Of a DNA stretch of 11,798 nt, positions 1 through 8,239 are shown in pieces. The notes below the pieces were generated by a model, which was given only the letters and a program-made list of their open reading frames with translations, searched no databases and was not told the DNA's origin. This DNA is from Clostridia bacterium (lineage in GTDB: Bacteria > Bacillota > Clostridia > Oscillospirales > CAG-382), in assembly GCA_017613815.1 (NCBI GenBank), contig JAGADB010000114.1, positions 1-11,798 of the forward strand, given 5' to 3'. Within the stretch, counting starts at the first letter, position 1; each line of letters starts with the position of its first letter. The position numbers and the translations under genes are program-made.

Positions 1-779
1 TTACGCTCAAAAACAGTTTTCACGGAAGAACCCTTACCACCCTTTCGGCAACGGGACAGGACCGCTTTCACGAGCTTTTTAAGCCGCTTACCCCCGGTTT
101 TGTATATGTAACGGCAAACGATGAAAAGGAACTTGAAGAGATACTTAAAACAGAAAAAATCGCCGCGGTCATGATAGAATGTATTCAGGGCGAGGGCGGC
201 GTTATGGCTTTGTCCGGAAATTACGTAAAAAAGCTCTTTGAGCTTGCGAAAAAATATGACGTTCTGACAATCGTCGACGAGGTGCAGACCGGAAACGGAC
301 GCTCGGGCATGCTTTACAGCTATATGAATTTCGGCGTGTCCCCCGACATCGTTTCGACGGCAAAGGGGCTCGGCGGCGGTCTTCCGCTCGGCGCGACCAT
401 GCTTTCGGAAAAGCTTGAAAACGTCTTCGGACCGGGCGACCACGGCTCGACCTTCGGCGGAAATCCCGTATGCTGCGCCGGCGCGATTTCGGTAATCGAC
501 CGTCTCGATGAGGAATTTTTGAAAACCGTGCGCGAAAAGAGCAAATATATCTTTGACGCGCTTTCCGGCGCAAAAGGGATAAAATCGGTGAGCGGCATGG
601 GACTCATGATAGGTCTTGAAACCGAAAAAGCGGCGTCCGACGTCGTGAACGAATGTATCGAAAACGGCGTTTTGTGTTTGACCGCCAAAAACAAGGTGCG
701 CCTGCTTCCGGCGCTGAATATTCCGTACGACGCGCTGGAAAAAGCTCTGAGCGTCATAAAGAGCGCGTGCGCGGATTAA
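1..779 (+). CDS. argD: Acetylornithine aminotransferase, 5'-truncated by window edge
   Basis: PLP-dependent class III aminotransferase of arginine synthesis, making N-acetylornithine from N-acetylglutamate semialdehyde with glutamate as amino donor. The reading frame is open from base 3 to the TAA at 777-779, giving about 258 visible residues. ArgD is usually near 390-400, so roughly 135 N-terminal residues lie off the window. The visible part begins in the ArgD signature NSFHGRT. It continues through the cofactor-binding aspartate in IVDEVQTGNGRSG and the Schiff-base lysine in STAKGLGGGLPLGA (Lys codon 363-365), then STFGGNPVCCAGA. An internal ATG at 171 is not the start, because the homologous sequence continues upstream. 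The stop is 12 bases before carB, so the two are almost certainly co-transcribed. Other ornithine-type aminotransferases share the fold, but the carB-argF context favours ArgD. Confidence 0.93.
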   Translation, partial: TLKNSFHGRTLTTLSATGQDRFHELFKPLTPGFVYVTANDEKELEEILKTEKIAAVMIECIQGEGGVMALSGNYVKKLFELAKKYDVLTIVDEVQTGNGRSGMLYSYMNFGVSPDIVSTAKGLGGGLPLGATMLSEKLENVFGPGDHGSTFGGNPVCCAGAISVIDRLDEEFLKTVREKSKYIFDALSGAKGIKSVSGMGLMIGLETEKAASDVVNECIENGVLCLTAKNKVRLLPALNIPYDALEKALSVIKSACAD

Positions 780-791
780 AGAGGTGTAAAA

Positions 792-3700
792 ATGCTTAAT
801 CCTTCAATTAAAAAAGTACTCGTAATCGGCAGCGGCCCCATTGTCATAGGTCAGGCGGCGGAGTTCGACTACGCGGGCACGCAGGCGTGCAAGATTTTGA
901 AAAAAGAGGGCGTTGAAATCGTCCTCGTAAACTCAAATCCCGCAACGATAATGACCGACCGCGAGATGGCGGACGAAATATATCTCGAACCGCTGACGCT
1001 CGAGACGGTAAAGAGAATAATAAAAAAGGAAAAACCCGATTCCATGCTTGCAACCCTCGGCGGACAGACGGGGCTTACGCTCGCAATGGAGCTCGACAAG
1101 ACGGGCTTCCTTGAAGAAAACGGCGTAAAACTCATAGGCACAAACGTCGACAGTATAAACAAGGCGGAGGACCGACAGCTTTTCAAGGACTCCATGGAGA
1201 AAATCGGCGTGCCGACGATAGCGTCCGACACCGCGGAAAACGTCGAAGACGCAATAAAAATCGCAAACAAAATCGGTTATCCCGTAATAATACGCCCCGC
1301 GTTTACTCTCGGCGGCGGAGGCGGAGGCGTCGCATATTCAGACGAAGAAATGAAGACTGCCGCCGAAACGGGACTCGACACCTCGCCGATAAGGCAGATT
1401 CTCGTCGAAAAATACATTTTCGGCTGGGAGGAAATAGAATTTGAAGCCATGCGCGATTCCGACGGAAACGCGATAATCGTCTGCAGTATGGAAAACGTCG
1501 ACCCCGTCGGCATCCATACCGGCGACTCGATAGTCGTAGCACCCGCGCTGACGCTTCCCGAAAAGGATATGGAGATGCTGAGGCAGGCGTCTCTCAATAT
1601 CGTAAATTCGCTCAACATCGTCGGCGGCTGCAACTGCCAGTTCGCCTACGACCCGAAAACCTCGGAATACTACGTCATAGAAATAAATCCGCGCGTATCG
1701 CGCTCCTCGGCGCTCGCCTCAAAGGCGACGGGATACCCGATAGCCAAGGTTACGGATATGATTGCGCTGGGATATAAACTGCACGAAATAAAGTTCGACC
1801 GAAACGCCGCCGGCTCCGCCGCGACCGAGCCGGACGTAGACTATATCGTGCTCAAATACCCCAGGTGGCCGTTCGACAAGTTCACCAACACAAGCCGCAA
1901 GCTCGGCACGCAGATGAAGGCGACGGGCGAAGTTATGGCAATCGGCGCAAGCGTTGAAGAAGCGCTTATGAAAGCCGTCCGCGGCGCAGAAATCGGGCAG
2001 GAAACCTTGAACCGCGCGTCAAAAAGCGGAAAACCCCTCGAAGAGCGCATAACGCGCGTAAACGACGTGCGCATTTTCACGGTTTTCGAGGCGATTAAGG
2101 CGGGCTATTCGGTGGAAAAACTGCATGACATTACGAAAATCAACCCGTTTTTCATAGAAAAACTCAAAAATCTCGCCGATTTTGAAAAAGCCCTGAAAGA
2201 TTCCCCCGTATTTACGAAAGAGGCGTACCTGCAGGGCAAAAAGTTCGGCTACACCGACAAGGCGCTTGCCGAAGTAAGCGGAAAAATGCTCCCCGACAAG
2301 CTTTACGCAAAATTCAAGGCGGTTGACACCTGCTCCGGCGCATTCGGACCCGCGGCGTACTATTATTCGTATTACGACGGACAAAATTCATACGAAAACA
2401 AAGAAGCGGTGCACGAAAACAGAATTCTGGTTCTCGGCTCGGGACCTATACGCATAGGCCAGGGCATAGAATTCGACTACAGTTCCGTGAAATGCGTGGA
2501 AGTGCTTAAAAAACTCGGTTATGAGGTCATAATCATAAACAACAACCCCGAAACCGTCTCGACCGACTACGACATCGGAAACCGCCTCTATTTCGAGCCG
2601 GTAACGAGAGAAGACGTGATGAACGTAATTCACGCCGAAAAGCCCTTCGGCGTTGTGGTCGCGTTCGGCGGTCAGACGGCGATAAAGCTCGCGCAGTACT
2701 TAGAGGAAAACGGAATTAAAATCCTCGGCACGTCGGCGGAAGGTATAGACCTTGCGGAAGACCGCGAAAAGTTCGACGCGTTCCTCGAATCGATAGGAAT
2801 GACGCGCCCGAAGGCGGTTGCGGTTTACACGACGGAAGAGGCGCTCGTCGCCGCGAAAATCCTCGGATACCCCGTACTGCTGCGCCCGTCGTACGTAATA
2901 GGCGGCCAGGGCATGAGCGTTGCGCGCTCGTCCGACGAGGTAAAGACCTATATGAACATCATTCTCTCGGGCGACATCGCAAACTCGGTGCTCGTCGACA
3001 AATACATGCCCGGCAAGGAGCTTGAAGTCGACTGCATTTCCGACGGCAAAAGCGTGCTTATCCCCGGAATTATGGAGCACATAGAGCGCGCCGGCGTTCA
3101 CTCGGGCGACTCTATCGCGGTTTATCCGCCCTACAACCTCACCGATTCGATGAAATCGCAGATATGCAAGGCGTCGACCGAGCTTGCCCGCGGCATAGGC
3201 ACAAAGGGTATCGTAAACATACAGTATCTCATCCAGGAAAACAAGCTTTACGTCATAGAAGTTAATCCCAGGGCGAGCAGGACGGTGCCTTATATAAGCA
3301 AGGTTACCGGCATTCCCATGATAGAACTTGCGAGCCGCATAATGATGGGCGAAACGCTCGAGGAGCTCGGTTATTCCGAAGGCCTTGCCGACTACGCTAA
3401 ATACTACGCCGTAAAGGTGCCGGTATTCAGTTTTGAAAAGATATACGACGCAAACTCCATTCTCGGTCCCGAAATGAAGTCGACGGGCGAGGTGCTCGGT
3501 ATCGGCAGGACCAAAACCGAAGCGCTGTACAAGGGGCTTACCGCAAGCGGAATAGACGTGCGCAAGCTCGCTTCGTGCGAAAAGCAGGGCATACTCATCT
3601 CGGTTGAGGACTACGACTACTCCGACGCGATCTCCCTTGCCGAAAAGTTCACCGACCTCGGAATAAAGCTTTACGCAACTCCCGACACGGCGAAGGCGAT

Positions 3701-3971
3701 ACGCGCGCGCGGCATGGACGTAACGACGGCTCACAACGTCTGGGAAAACGACGATATTTACAACCTCTTGAACAACGGCGACGTAAATTATCTCGTATAT
3801 ACCGGCGCGGTAATGGACTCCTCCGTCGGCGATTTCAGACTTCTCCACAGAAGGACGATGGAGCTCGGAATCCCGTGCATGACGAGCATCGACACGGCAA
3901 ATGCGCTCGCAGACGTAATAAGCGCCTGCTACAATCAGGACAACACTTATCTTGTAAATATAAACGGCTGA
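792..3971 (+). CDS. carB: Carbamoyl phosphate synthase large subunit
   Basis: Synthesises carbamoyl phosphate from bicarbonate, ammonia (channelled from the CarA glutaminase) and two ATP, for arginine and pyrimidine synthesis. The 1059 residues match the usual full length (about 1060-1075). The first ATP-grasp half (about 1-400) starts KVLVIGSGPIVIGQAAEFDY and carries ENVDPVGIHTGDSIVVAP and EINPRVSRSSALASKATGYP. The oligomerisation region follows, and the second half starts near residue 543 with RILVLGSGPIRIGQGIEFDY and carries IEVNPRASRTVPYISKVTG. A C-terminal MGS-like regulatory domain spans about 931-1059. The phosphate loop of the first half reads FTLGGGGGGVAY, where most relatives have Thr or Ser as the third residue of the Gly run. 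ATG 792 follows a GAGGTG ribosome site at 781-786. The stop overlaps the argF ribosome site. No carA is adjacent. Confidence 0.97.
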   Translation: MLNPSIKKVLVIGSGPIVIGQAAEFDYAGTQACKILKKEGVEIVLVNSNPATIMTDREMADEIYLEPLTLETVKRIIKKEKPDSMLATLGGQTGLTLAMELDKTGFLEENGVKLIGTNVDSINKAEDRQLFKDSMEKIGVPTIASDTAENVEDAIKIANKIGYPVIIRPAFTLGGGGGGVAYSDEEMKTAAETGLDTSPIRQILVEKYIFGWEEIEFEAMRDSDGNAIIVCSMENVDPVGIHTGDSIVVAPALTLPEKDMEMLRQASLNIVNSLNIVGGCNCQFAYDPKTSEYYVIEINPRVSRSSALASKATGYPIAKVTDMIALGYKLHEIKFDRNAAGSAATEPDVDYIVLKYPRWPFDKFTNTSRKLGTQMKATGEVMAIGASVEEALMKAVRGAEIGQETLNRASKSGKPLEERITRVNDVRIFTVFEAIKAGYSVEKLHDITKINPFFIEKLKNLADFEKALKDSPVFTKEAYLQGKKFGYTDKALAEVSGKMLPDKLYAKFKAVDTCSGAFGPAAYYYSYYDGQNSYENKEAVHENRILVLGSGPIRIGQGIEFDYSSVKCVEVLKKLGYEVIIINNNPETVSTDYDIGNRLYFEPVTREDVMNVIHAEKPFGVVVAFGGQTAIKLAQYLEENGIKILGTSAEGIDLAEDREKFDAFLESIGMTRPKAVAVYTTEEALVAAKILGYPVLLRPSYVIGGQGMSVARSSDEVKTYMNIILSGDIANSVLVDKYMPGKELEVDCISDGKSVLIPGIMEHIERAGVHSGDSIAVYPPYNLTDSMKSQICKASTELARGIGTKGIVNIQYLIQENKLYVIEVNPRASRTVPYISKVTGIPMIELASRIMMGETLEELGYSEGLADYAKYYAVKVPVFSFEKIYDANSILGPEMKSTGEVLGIGRTKTEALYKGLTASGIDVRKLASCEKQGILISVEDYDYSDAISLAEKFTDLGIKLYATPDTAKAIRARGMDVTTAHNVWENDDIYNLLNNGDVNYLVYTGAVMDSSVGDFRLLHRRTMELGIPCMTSIDTANALADVISACYNQDNTYLVNING

Positions 3972-3979
3972 GGTGTACT

Positions 3980-4966
3980 ATGAATCTTAAAGGAAAAAGC
4001 TTCTTAAAACTGCTCGACTTATCCGAAAGCGAAATAATCGGACTTCTTGACCTTGCTTCCGACTTCAAGGACAAAAAGAAAAAGGGAATCCCGCATAAGA
4101 TATGCGAGGGCAAGAATGCGGCGCTCATATTTGAAAAGACGAGCACGCGCACGAGATGCTCGTTTGAAGTCGCCTGCGCCGACCTCGGAATCCACCCCGT
4201 ATATCTCGACCCCAAGGGCTCGCAGATAGGCAAAAAGGAGAGCATTCCCGACACGGCGAGGGTGCTCGGACGTATGTTTGACGGCATAGAGTACCGCGGC
4301 TACGGCCAGGAAATCGCGGAAGAGCTTGCGAAATATTCGGGAGTCCCCGTATGGAACGGACTTACGAACGAATTTCATCCGACTCAGGTTTTGGCGGACC
4401 TGCTGACAATACGCGAGCATTTCGGAACTTTGAAAGGCAAAAAACTCGTGTATATGGGCGACGCGAGATACAATATGGGAAACTCCCTCATGGTCGGCTG
4501 TGCGAAGGTGGGAATGAACTTCACCGCCTGCGCTCCGAAAAAGTATTTTCCGAACCGGGAACTCGTAAACGAGTGCCTGAAAATCGCGGAAAGCTCCGGC
4601 TCCGTTTTGTCGTTTGAGGAGGACCCCGAAAAGGCGGTAAAAGGCGCCGACGTAATATACACCGACGTATGGGTTTCCATGGGCGAGCCCGATGAGGTGT
4701 GGGAAGAGCGAATCAAAGACCTGTCGCCGTATAAAGTTACTTCCGCGCTTATGGAAATTGCCGGTGAACAGTGCAGATTTATGCACTGCCTGCCCGCGTT
4801 CCACGACCTTAAAACGACGATAGGAAAAGAAATTTACGAAAAATACGGAATAACCGAAATGGAGGTAACCGACGAGGTGTTCGAGAGCGAAAAGTCGATA
4901 GTTTTCGACGAAGCGGAAAACAGAATGCACACCATAAAAGCGGTTATCGCCGCAACTCTTGCGTAA
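3980..4966 (+). CDS. argF: Ornithine carbamoyltransferase
   Basis: Transfers the carbamoyl group from carbamoyl phosphate to ornithine, giving citrulline; cytosolic and normally trimeric. The protein has 328 residues, typical for the family. Visible signatures are the carbamoyl-phosphate loop STRTR (residues 55-59), HPTQ in EFHPTQVLADLLTI, the ornithine-side motif DVWVSMGEPDEVWEER, and the catalytic HCLPAFHD loop with its cysteine. The SMG and HCLPA motifs separate it from aspartate carbamoyltransferase. The frame is open back to 3875, but that extension is carB sequence. The start chosen is ATG 3980, because GAGGTG at 3970-3975 sits 4 bases before it and the family N-terminus aligns there. 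The ribosome site overlaps the carB stop codon, so translational coupling to carB is likely. Last gene of the operon, followed by a terminator. Confidence 0.97.
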   Translation: MNLKGKSFLKLLDLSESEIIGLLDLASDFKDKKKKGIPHKICEGKNAALIFEKTSTRTRCSFEVACADLGIHPVYLDPKGSQIGKKESIPDTARVLGRMFDGIEYRGYGQEIAEELAKYSGVPVWNGLTNEFHPTQVLADLLTIREHFGTLKGKKLVYMGDARYNMGNSLMVGCAKVGMNFTACAPKKYFPNRELVNECLKIAESSGSVLSFEEDPEKAVKGADVIYTDVWVSMGEPDEVWEERIKDLSPYKVTSALMEIAGEQCRFMHCLPAFHDLKTTIGKEIYEKYGITEMEVTDEVFESEKSIVFDEAENRMHTIKAVIAATLA

Positions 4967-4973
4967 AATAATG

Positions 4974-5004
4974 AAAAAAACAGAAGCGAACGCTTCTGTT
5001 TTTT
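4974..5004 (+). terminator. Intrinsic terminator of the arg operon
   Basis: Inverted repeat CAGAAGC (4981-4987) and GCTTCTG (4992-4998) around a 4-nt GAAC loop. It is extended by seven A upstream and six T downstream (4999-5004). It lies 8 bases after the argF stop and just before the promoter of the next operon. The A-run/T-run symmetry could allow some function on the other strand, but no minus-strand gene converges here. Confidence 0.9.
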
Positions 5005-5011
5005 CGTTTTA

Positions 5012-5040
5012 TTGAAAAATTCCGGGCGTTGTGCTATAAT
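5012..5040 (+). promoter_or_regulatory. Sigma-A type promoter with extended -10
   Basis: TTGAAA (5012-5017) and TATAAT (5035-5040) are separated by 17 bases, with TG one base upstream of the -10 box (TGCTATAAT, 5032-5040), which is an extended -10. Transcription would begin near 5047 and give a leader of about 23 nt before the ATG at 5070. It drives the zinc-ribbon/TPM operon. It appears to be a strong housekeeping promoter, not an extracytoplasmic sigma factor promoter like the one reported for the Bacillus PspA cluster. Confidence 0.85.
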
Positions 5041-5069
5041 AAAGCAGAAACATTTTTCGGAGGGAGAAT

Positions 5070-6155
5070 ATGAATTCAAACGACGTATTAAGCTATAAGT
5101 GTCCGTCCTGCGGAAGTCCGCTCGTTTACGGCGTTGACGGCAAGCTGATTTGCTCTTCCTGCGGCAACACCTACGAGCCGGAGGCGCTGCAGGTTCTCGA
5201 GCGCTCGGAGGTCGAAGACAAGGGCTTCGACTGGGGCGACTACACAAAGAAATTCGAAAACGAAAAGGAAGTGCTGGAAAACACTTCCATTTACATCTGC
5301 CGCTCGTGCGGAGCCGCGATAGAAGCGGACGAAACCCTTGCGGCAACCCACTGCCCGTACTGCGACAACGAAATAATTCTATCCGACAGACTTACGGGCG
5401 GCCTAAAACCGAACGCCGTAATTCCTTTCAAAATCAGCGAAAAAACGCTTGAGGATTCGGTGAAAAACTACTTCAAAAACAAGCCTCTTTTGCCGTCGAA
5501 CTTCATAAACAAGCAGAAAATGAGCAAAATAAAGGGAATTTACGTCCCGTTCTGGCTTTTCGACTCGAAAATCGACGGGCAGACCTTCTTTAACGGCACG
5601 AAAACGCGCTTTTATTCCGATTCGGACTATAATTACACCGAAACGAGACACTATATCATAGAAAACGACGGAAAAATGAGCTTTTCCAAAATTCCCGTCG
5701 ATGCAAGCGTCAAGATGGACAACGACCTCATGGACGCGGTCGAGCCGTACGACTATTCCGAGCTTTGCGACTTCAATCCCGCCTACCTCTCGGGCTTTTT
5801 CGCCGACAGATTCGACGAGGACCCGGAGATGAGCATTCCGAGAGCGGAAAAACGTATGAACGAGTCCGCCGAAGCCGTTTTCAGAAGCTCCGTTACCGGC
5901 TTTGACTCCCTTACGCTTAAGAGCAAGAACCTAAAACTCACCGATTCCACGGTAAAATACGTTCTGCTCCCCGTTTACCTGCTCAATCTTCAATATATGG
6001 GCAAAAATTACAGATTTGCGATAAACGGACAGACAGGAAAAGTCGTGGGCGAGCTTCCGATAAGCAAATTCAAAAAAATAGCGTATTACCTCGGCATAAC
6101 GGCAGGCGCCGCGGGCATTATCTGGTCGGTGCTCTCGCTTATACACATAATGTGA
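5070..6155 (+). CDS. Double zinc-ribbon protein with C-terminal membrane anchor (YdjG-like)
   Basis: Function not established. The 361-residue protein begins with two zinc ribbons: C11-x2-C14...C28-x2-C31 (CPSCGSPLVYGVDGKLICSSC) and C77-x2-C80...C95-x2-C98. A middle domain follows, with KIKGIYVPFWLFDSKIDG and a C-terminal stretch VLLPVYLLNLQYMGKNYRFA. One hydrophobic segment (about 339-358) sits at the very C-terminus and would leave the ribbons in the cytoplasm. Such proteins are often auto-named TFIIB-type or RNA polymerase related because of the ribbon alone; the membrane anchor argues against a transcription role. The closest organisation known to me is Bacillus YdjG, which works with YdjH (a TPM protein), YdjI and PspA at the membrane. 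Start ATG 5070 follows GGAGGGAG (5058-5065). The next gene begins 13 bases after the stop. Confidence 0.8.
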   Translation: MNSNDVLSYKCPSCGSPLVYGVDGKLICSSCGNTYEPEALQVLERSEVEDKGFDWGDYTKKFENEKEVLENTSIYICRSCGAAIEADETLAATHCPYCDNEIILSDRLTGGLKPNAVIPFKISEKTLEDSVKNYFKNKPLLPSNFINKQKMSKIKGIYVPFWLFDSKIDGQTFFNGTKTRFYSDSDYNYTETRHYIIENDGKMSFSKIPVDASVKMDNDLMDAVEPYDYSELCDFNPAYLSGFFADRFDEDPEMSIPRAEKRMNESAEAVFRSSVTGFDSLTLKSKNLKLTDSTVKYVLLPVYLLNLQYMGKNYRFAINGQTGKVVGELPISKFKKIAYYLGITAGAAGIIWSVLSLIHIM

Positions 6156-6168
6156 GGGGGTGCGGAAA

Positions 6169-7932
6169 ATGAAAAAGATTTTATTTGTTATTCTTTTCGC
6201 TTGCCTCATTTTGAGTATCTGCGTTTCCGCGCAGGAGTACGACGGCTCCATTTACAGAATAAACGACTTCGTAGGCGTGATTACCGATGAGGACGTCGAT
6301 ATTATCGACGATATTATTGCGGAAAACATAGAGCCCCTCGAAACCGATTTCCCGATTTATATTTTCGATACGCTTGACGAAAATACCGAGCTTCGCGAGC
6401 ACGCAGACGCGTACTACGAGCATAACAATTACGGCTACGGCGAAGATAAAAGCGGAATTTTCCTCGTTTTCGACCTCAAAAACCAAATTTACGCGGTGTA
6501 TTACTACGGCAAAGCCGACGAAATAATCACAAGCGGCGCGAGAACCGAAATCTTAAACACCGTAAGGGCGTCTCTCGATGACGAAAGCAAGAATAACGCC
6601 GACGTCTTCAAGGACTATCTCGAAAAGGCGTTCGAATGCGTAAAGACGGCAAATAAAGAAACGGAGCCGGAGGACAAATCCGATAAAGAAAACGGTATGC
6701 CCTATTGGTACGCCGACGACGTGAATAATTTTAAAAACTTCCACGCCGAAAACCCGAAAAGAGTCGTCGACGACGCCGACGTGTTCACGCCCGAACAGGA
6801 GGCATACCTCTCCGAAAAGGTGCAGGAAATCGTCGATAAATACGGCTTCGGCTACGTGCTTTTCACCGACAACAGCACCCACGGACTGTCGCAGGAACTC
6901 TATTCCGCCGACTTCTTGTACTATAACGGCTACGGAACCGGCGAAAATTACAGCGCCGTCTGCTTCTTCCTCTCGCTCGAGGAGGGCAACCGCGGCTGGA
7001 GAACGACTTCCATAAACGACTGCGAAAAAATCTTCACAAGCAGCGTGTGCTACGATATAGACGAGCTCGTCGACAGCGATTTCAGAAGCGGAAACTATTA
7101 CGAGGCGTTCAGAAAACAGGTGGAATTCACCGCAAAACTGTTCGAGGATATAAATAACCTGCCCGAATGGTACCCCGAGGGCGTATCTGTCTTCGATATT
7201 GACAGATACGACAGAGAATACGCCGAAAAAGCGGATTTGTCAAAAAAACGCATAGTCGATAACGCAATTCTCTTTTCCGAAGATGAAATAGAGGTACTTT
7301 CCGAAAAAATCGGGGAAATCGTCGAAGAAAGCGGCTTCGATTTCGTGATTTTCACCGATACGAGCAGACACGGCCTCGATTTTTATGAGTACGCATGGGA
7401 CTTTTACTACTATAACGGCTACGCAAAGGACGGCGCGATACTGTTTGTGTCCGACGAAAACGGCATTCTCTCATGGATAACCGTTCCGTTCGGAAAGGCG
7501 GCGGAAAAGCTTGAGGATACGGGTATAAATACGACGATCGTCGACGATATGTACTACGGCAATATGCAGCCCGCCATGGAAAAATACCTGCAAAACCTTT
7601 CTTTCGCATATAAGCACGGCAGACTGAAAATGAGCGCCGGCAAAAAGATAGAATACGCGGTAATCGGACTTATCGCGGGCTTTATAATCTCGCTCGTCGT
7701 CGTTTCGGGACTGAAAAGGAAAATGGTGATAAAACCCGAAACGTCGGCAATGGAATACCTCGTGCCGGGTAGCTTTGCGCTGCGCTCCCAGAGGATAAAA
7801 TTCCTCTATTCAACCGTTACCAGAACGGCAAAGGAGAGCTCGCACTCTTCAGGCTCGGGCGGCGGCTCGTCGTATAGCAGCGGCTCCGCCTCGTCCGGCG
7901 GCAGCTACTCCTCCGGCGGAAGGAATTTTTGA
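6169..7932 (+). CDS. Exported membrane protein with three tandem TPM-like domains (YdjH-like)
   Basis: Function not established; TPM domains (also called TPM_phosphatase or DUF477) occur in extracytoplasmic proteins linked to membrane or photosystem maintenance. The 587 residues show a signal peptide (MKKILFVILFACLILSICVSA, likely cut before QEYD) and a TPM-like domain at about 28-165. Two further, mutually similar copies lie at about 197-330 and 360-485, sharing KR(V/I)VD, LSEK, F(V/I)xFTD and YYNGY. A transmembrane helix follows at about 493-515, then a basic segment and a Ser/Gly-rich tail ending SSGGRNF. The tail composition is typical of TPM proteins. An in-frame GTG at 6160 is part of the GAGGGGG ribosome site (6154-6160), so ATG 6169 with 8 bases spacing is preferred. 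It is co-transcribed with the zinc-ribbon gene. Most TPM proteins have a single domain. Confidence 0.8.
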   Translation: MKKILFVILFACLILSICVSAQEYDGSIYRINDFVGVITDEDVDIIDDIIAENIEPLETDFPIYIFDTLDENTELREHADAYYEHNNYGYGEDKSGIFLVFDLKNQIYAVYYYGKADEIITSGARTEILNTVRASLDDESKNNADVFKDYLEKAFECVKTANKETEPEDKSDKENGMPYWYADDVNNFKNFHAENPKRVVDDADVFTPEQEAYLSEKVQEIVDKYGFGYVLFTDNSTHGLSQELYSADFLYYNGYGTGENYSAVCFFLSLEEGNRGWRTTSINDCEKIFTSSVCYDIDELVDSDFRSGNYYEAFRKQVEFTAKLFEDINNLPEWYPEGVSVFDIDRYDREYAEKADLSKKRIVDNAILFSEDEIEVLSEKIGEIVEESGFDFVIFTDTSRHGLDFYEYAWDFYYYNGYAKDGAILFVSDENGILSWITVPFGKAAEKLEDTGINTTIVDDMYYGNMQPAMEKYLQNLSFAYKHGRLKMSAGKKIEYAVIGLIAGFIISLVVVSGLKRKMVIKPETSAMEYLVPGSFALRSQRIKFLYSTVTRTAKESSHSSGSGGGSSYSSGSASSGGSYSSGGRNF

Positions 7933-7944
7933 TATAAAAAAAGG

Positions 7945-8239
7945 AAAAACCTGCCCGAACGCCGAGTGTTCTTTAGAACGCTCGGCGAACGATGAGTTCC
8001 GCTCGCGCGGAACGTGATGAGCGCTTACGCGCGTTATGATCGGCTTCGCCGAGTTATGAGTGCCTTCGGCACGTTGGCGGAGCTCATCTCATAACTTTGC
8101 GGGAATACCGCAAATCATAACTGCGACCAAAGGGAGCATCATCACTTGCCCGAAAGGGCAATCATCACTACGGAAAATTGTTGTACAATTTTCCTGCTTG
8201 AAACAATATGAAAAAACCTGCCCGTTCGGGCAGGTTTTT
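7945..8239. repeat. Mirror-symmetric hairpin array with inverted ends (non-coding element)
   Basis: No gene is seen between the TPM gene and 8316; this element fills most of that gap. The ends are a perfect 16-bp inverted repeat, AAAAACCTGCCCGAAC (7945-7960) and GTTCGGGCAGGTTTTT (8224-8239). Inside are nine unrelated hairpins: 7960-7987, 7996-8013, 8021-8032, 8040-8052, 8060-8072, 8096-8114, 8122-8138 (with tandem G-A mismatches), 8146-8161 (GAAA loop) and 8172-8194. Linkers in the left half are (AC/GT)GATGA at 7989 and 8014, then GTTATGA at 8033 and 8053. In the right half they are TCATAAC at 8089 and 8115, then TCATCAC at 8139 and 8162, the reverse complements in mirrored order. The linkers can pair into a trunk with hairpins as branches. 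A MITE- or REP-like mobile element is likely, but no transposase is linked. Confidence 0.8.

Noticed and set aside
2700..3848. 382-codon open frame on the minus strand
   Set aside because: It lies wholly opposite carB, whose conserved motifs are unambiguous. The antisense frame is open because of codon bias and gives a Val/Tyr/Arg-rich product with no recognisable domain.
4019..4930. 303-codon open frame on the minus strand
   Set aside because: Antisense shadow of argF, with no ribosome site and no family resemblance.
7945..8239. CRISPR array
   Set aside because: The repeated unit is only 7 nt, is inverted in the second half, and the intervening segments are self-complementary hairpins and not unique spacers. 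No cas gene is present.
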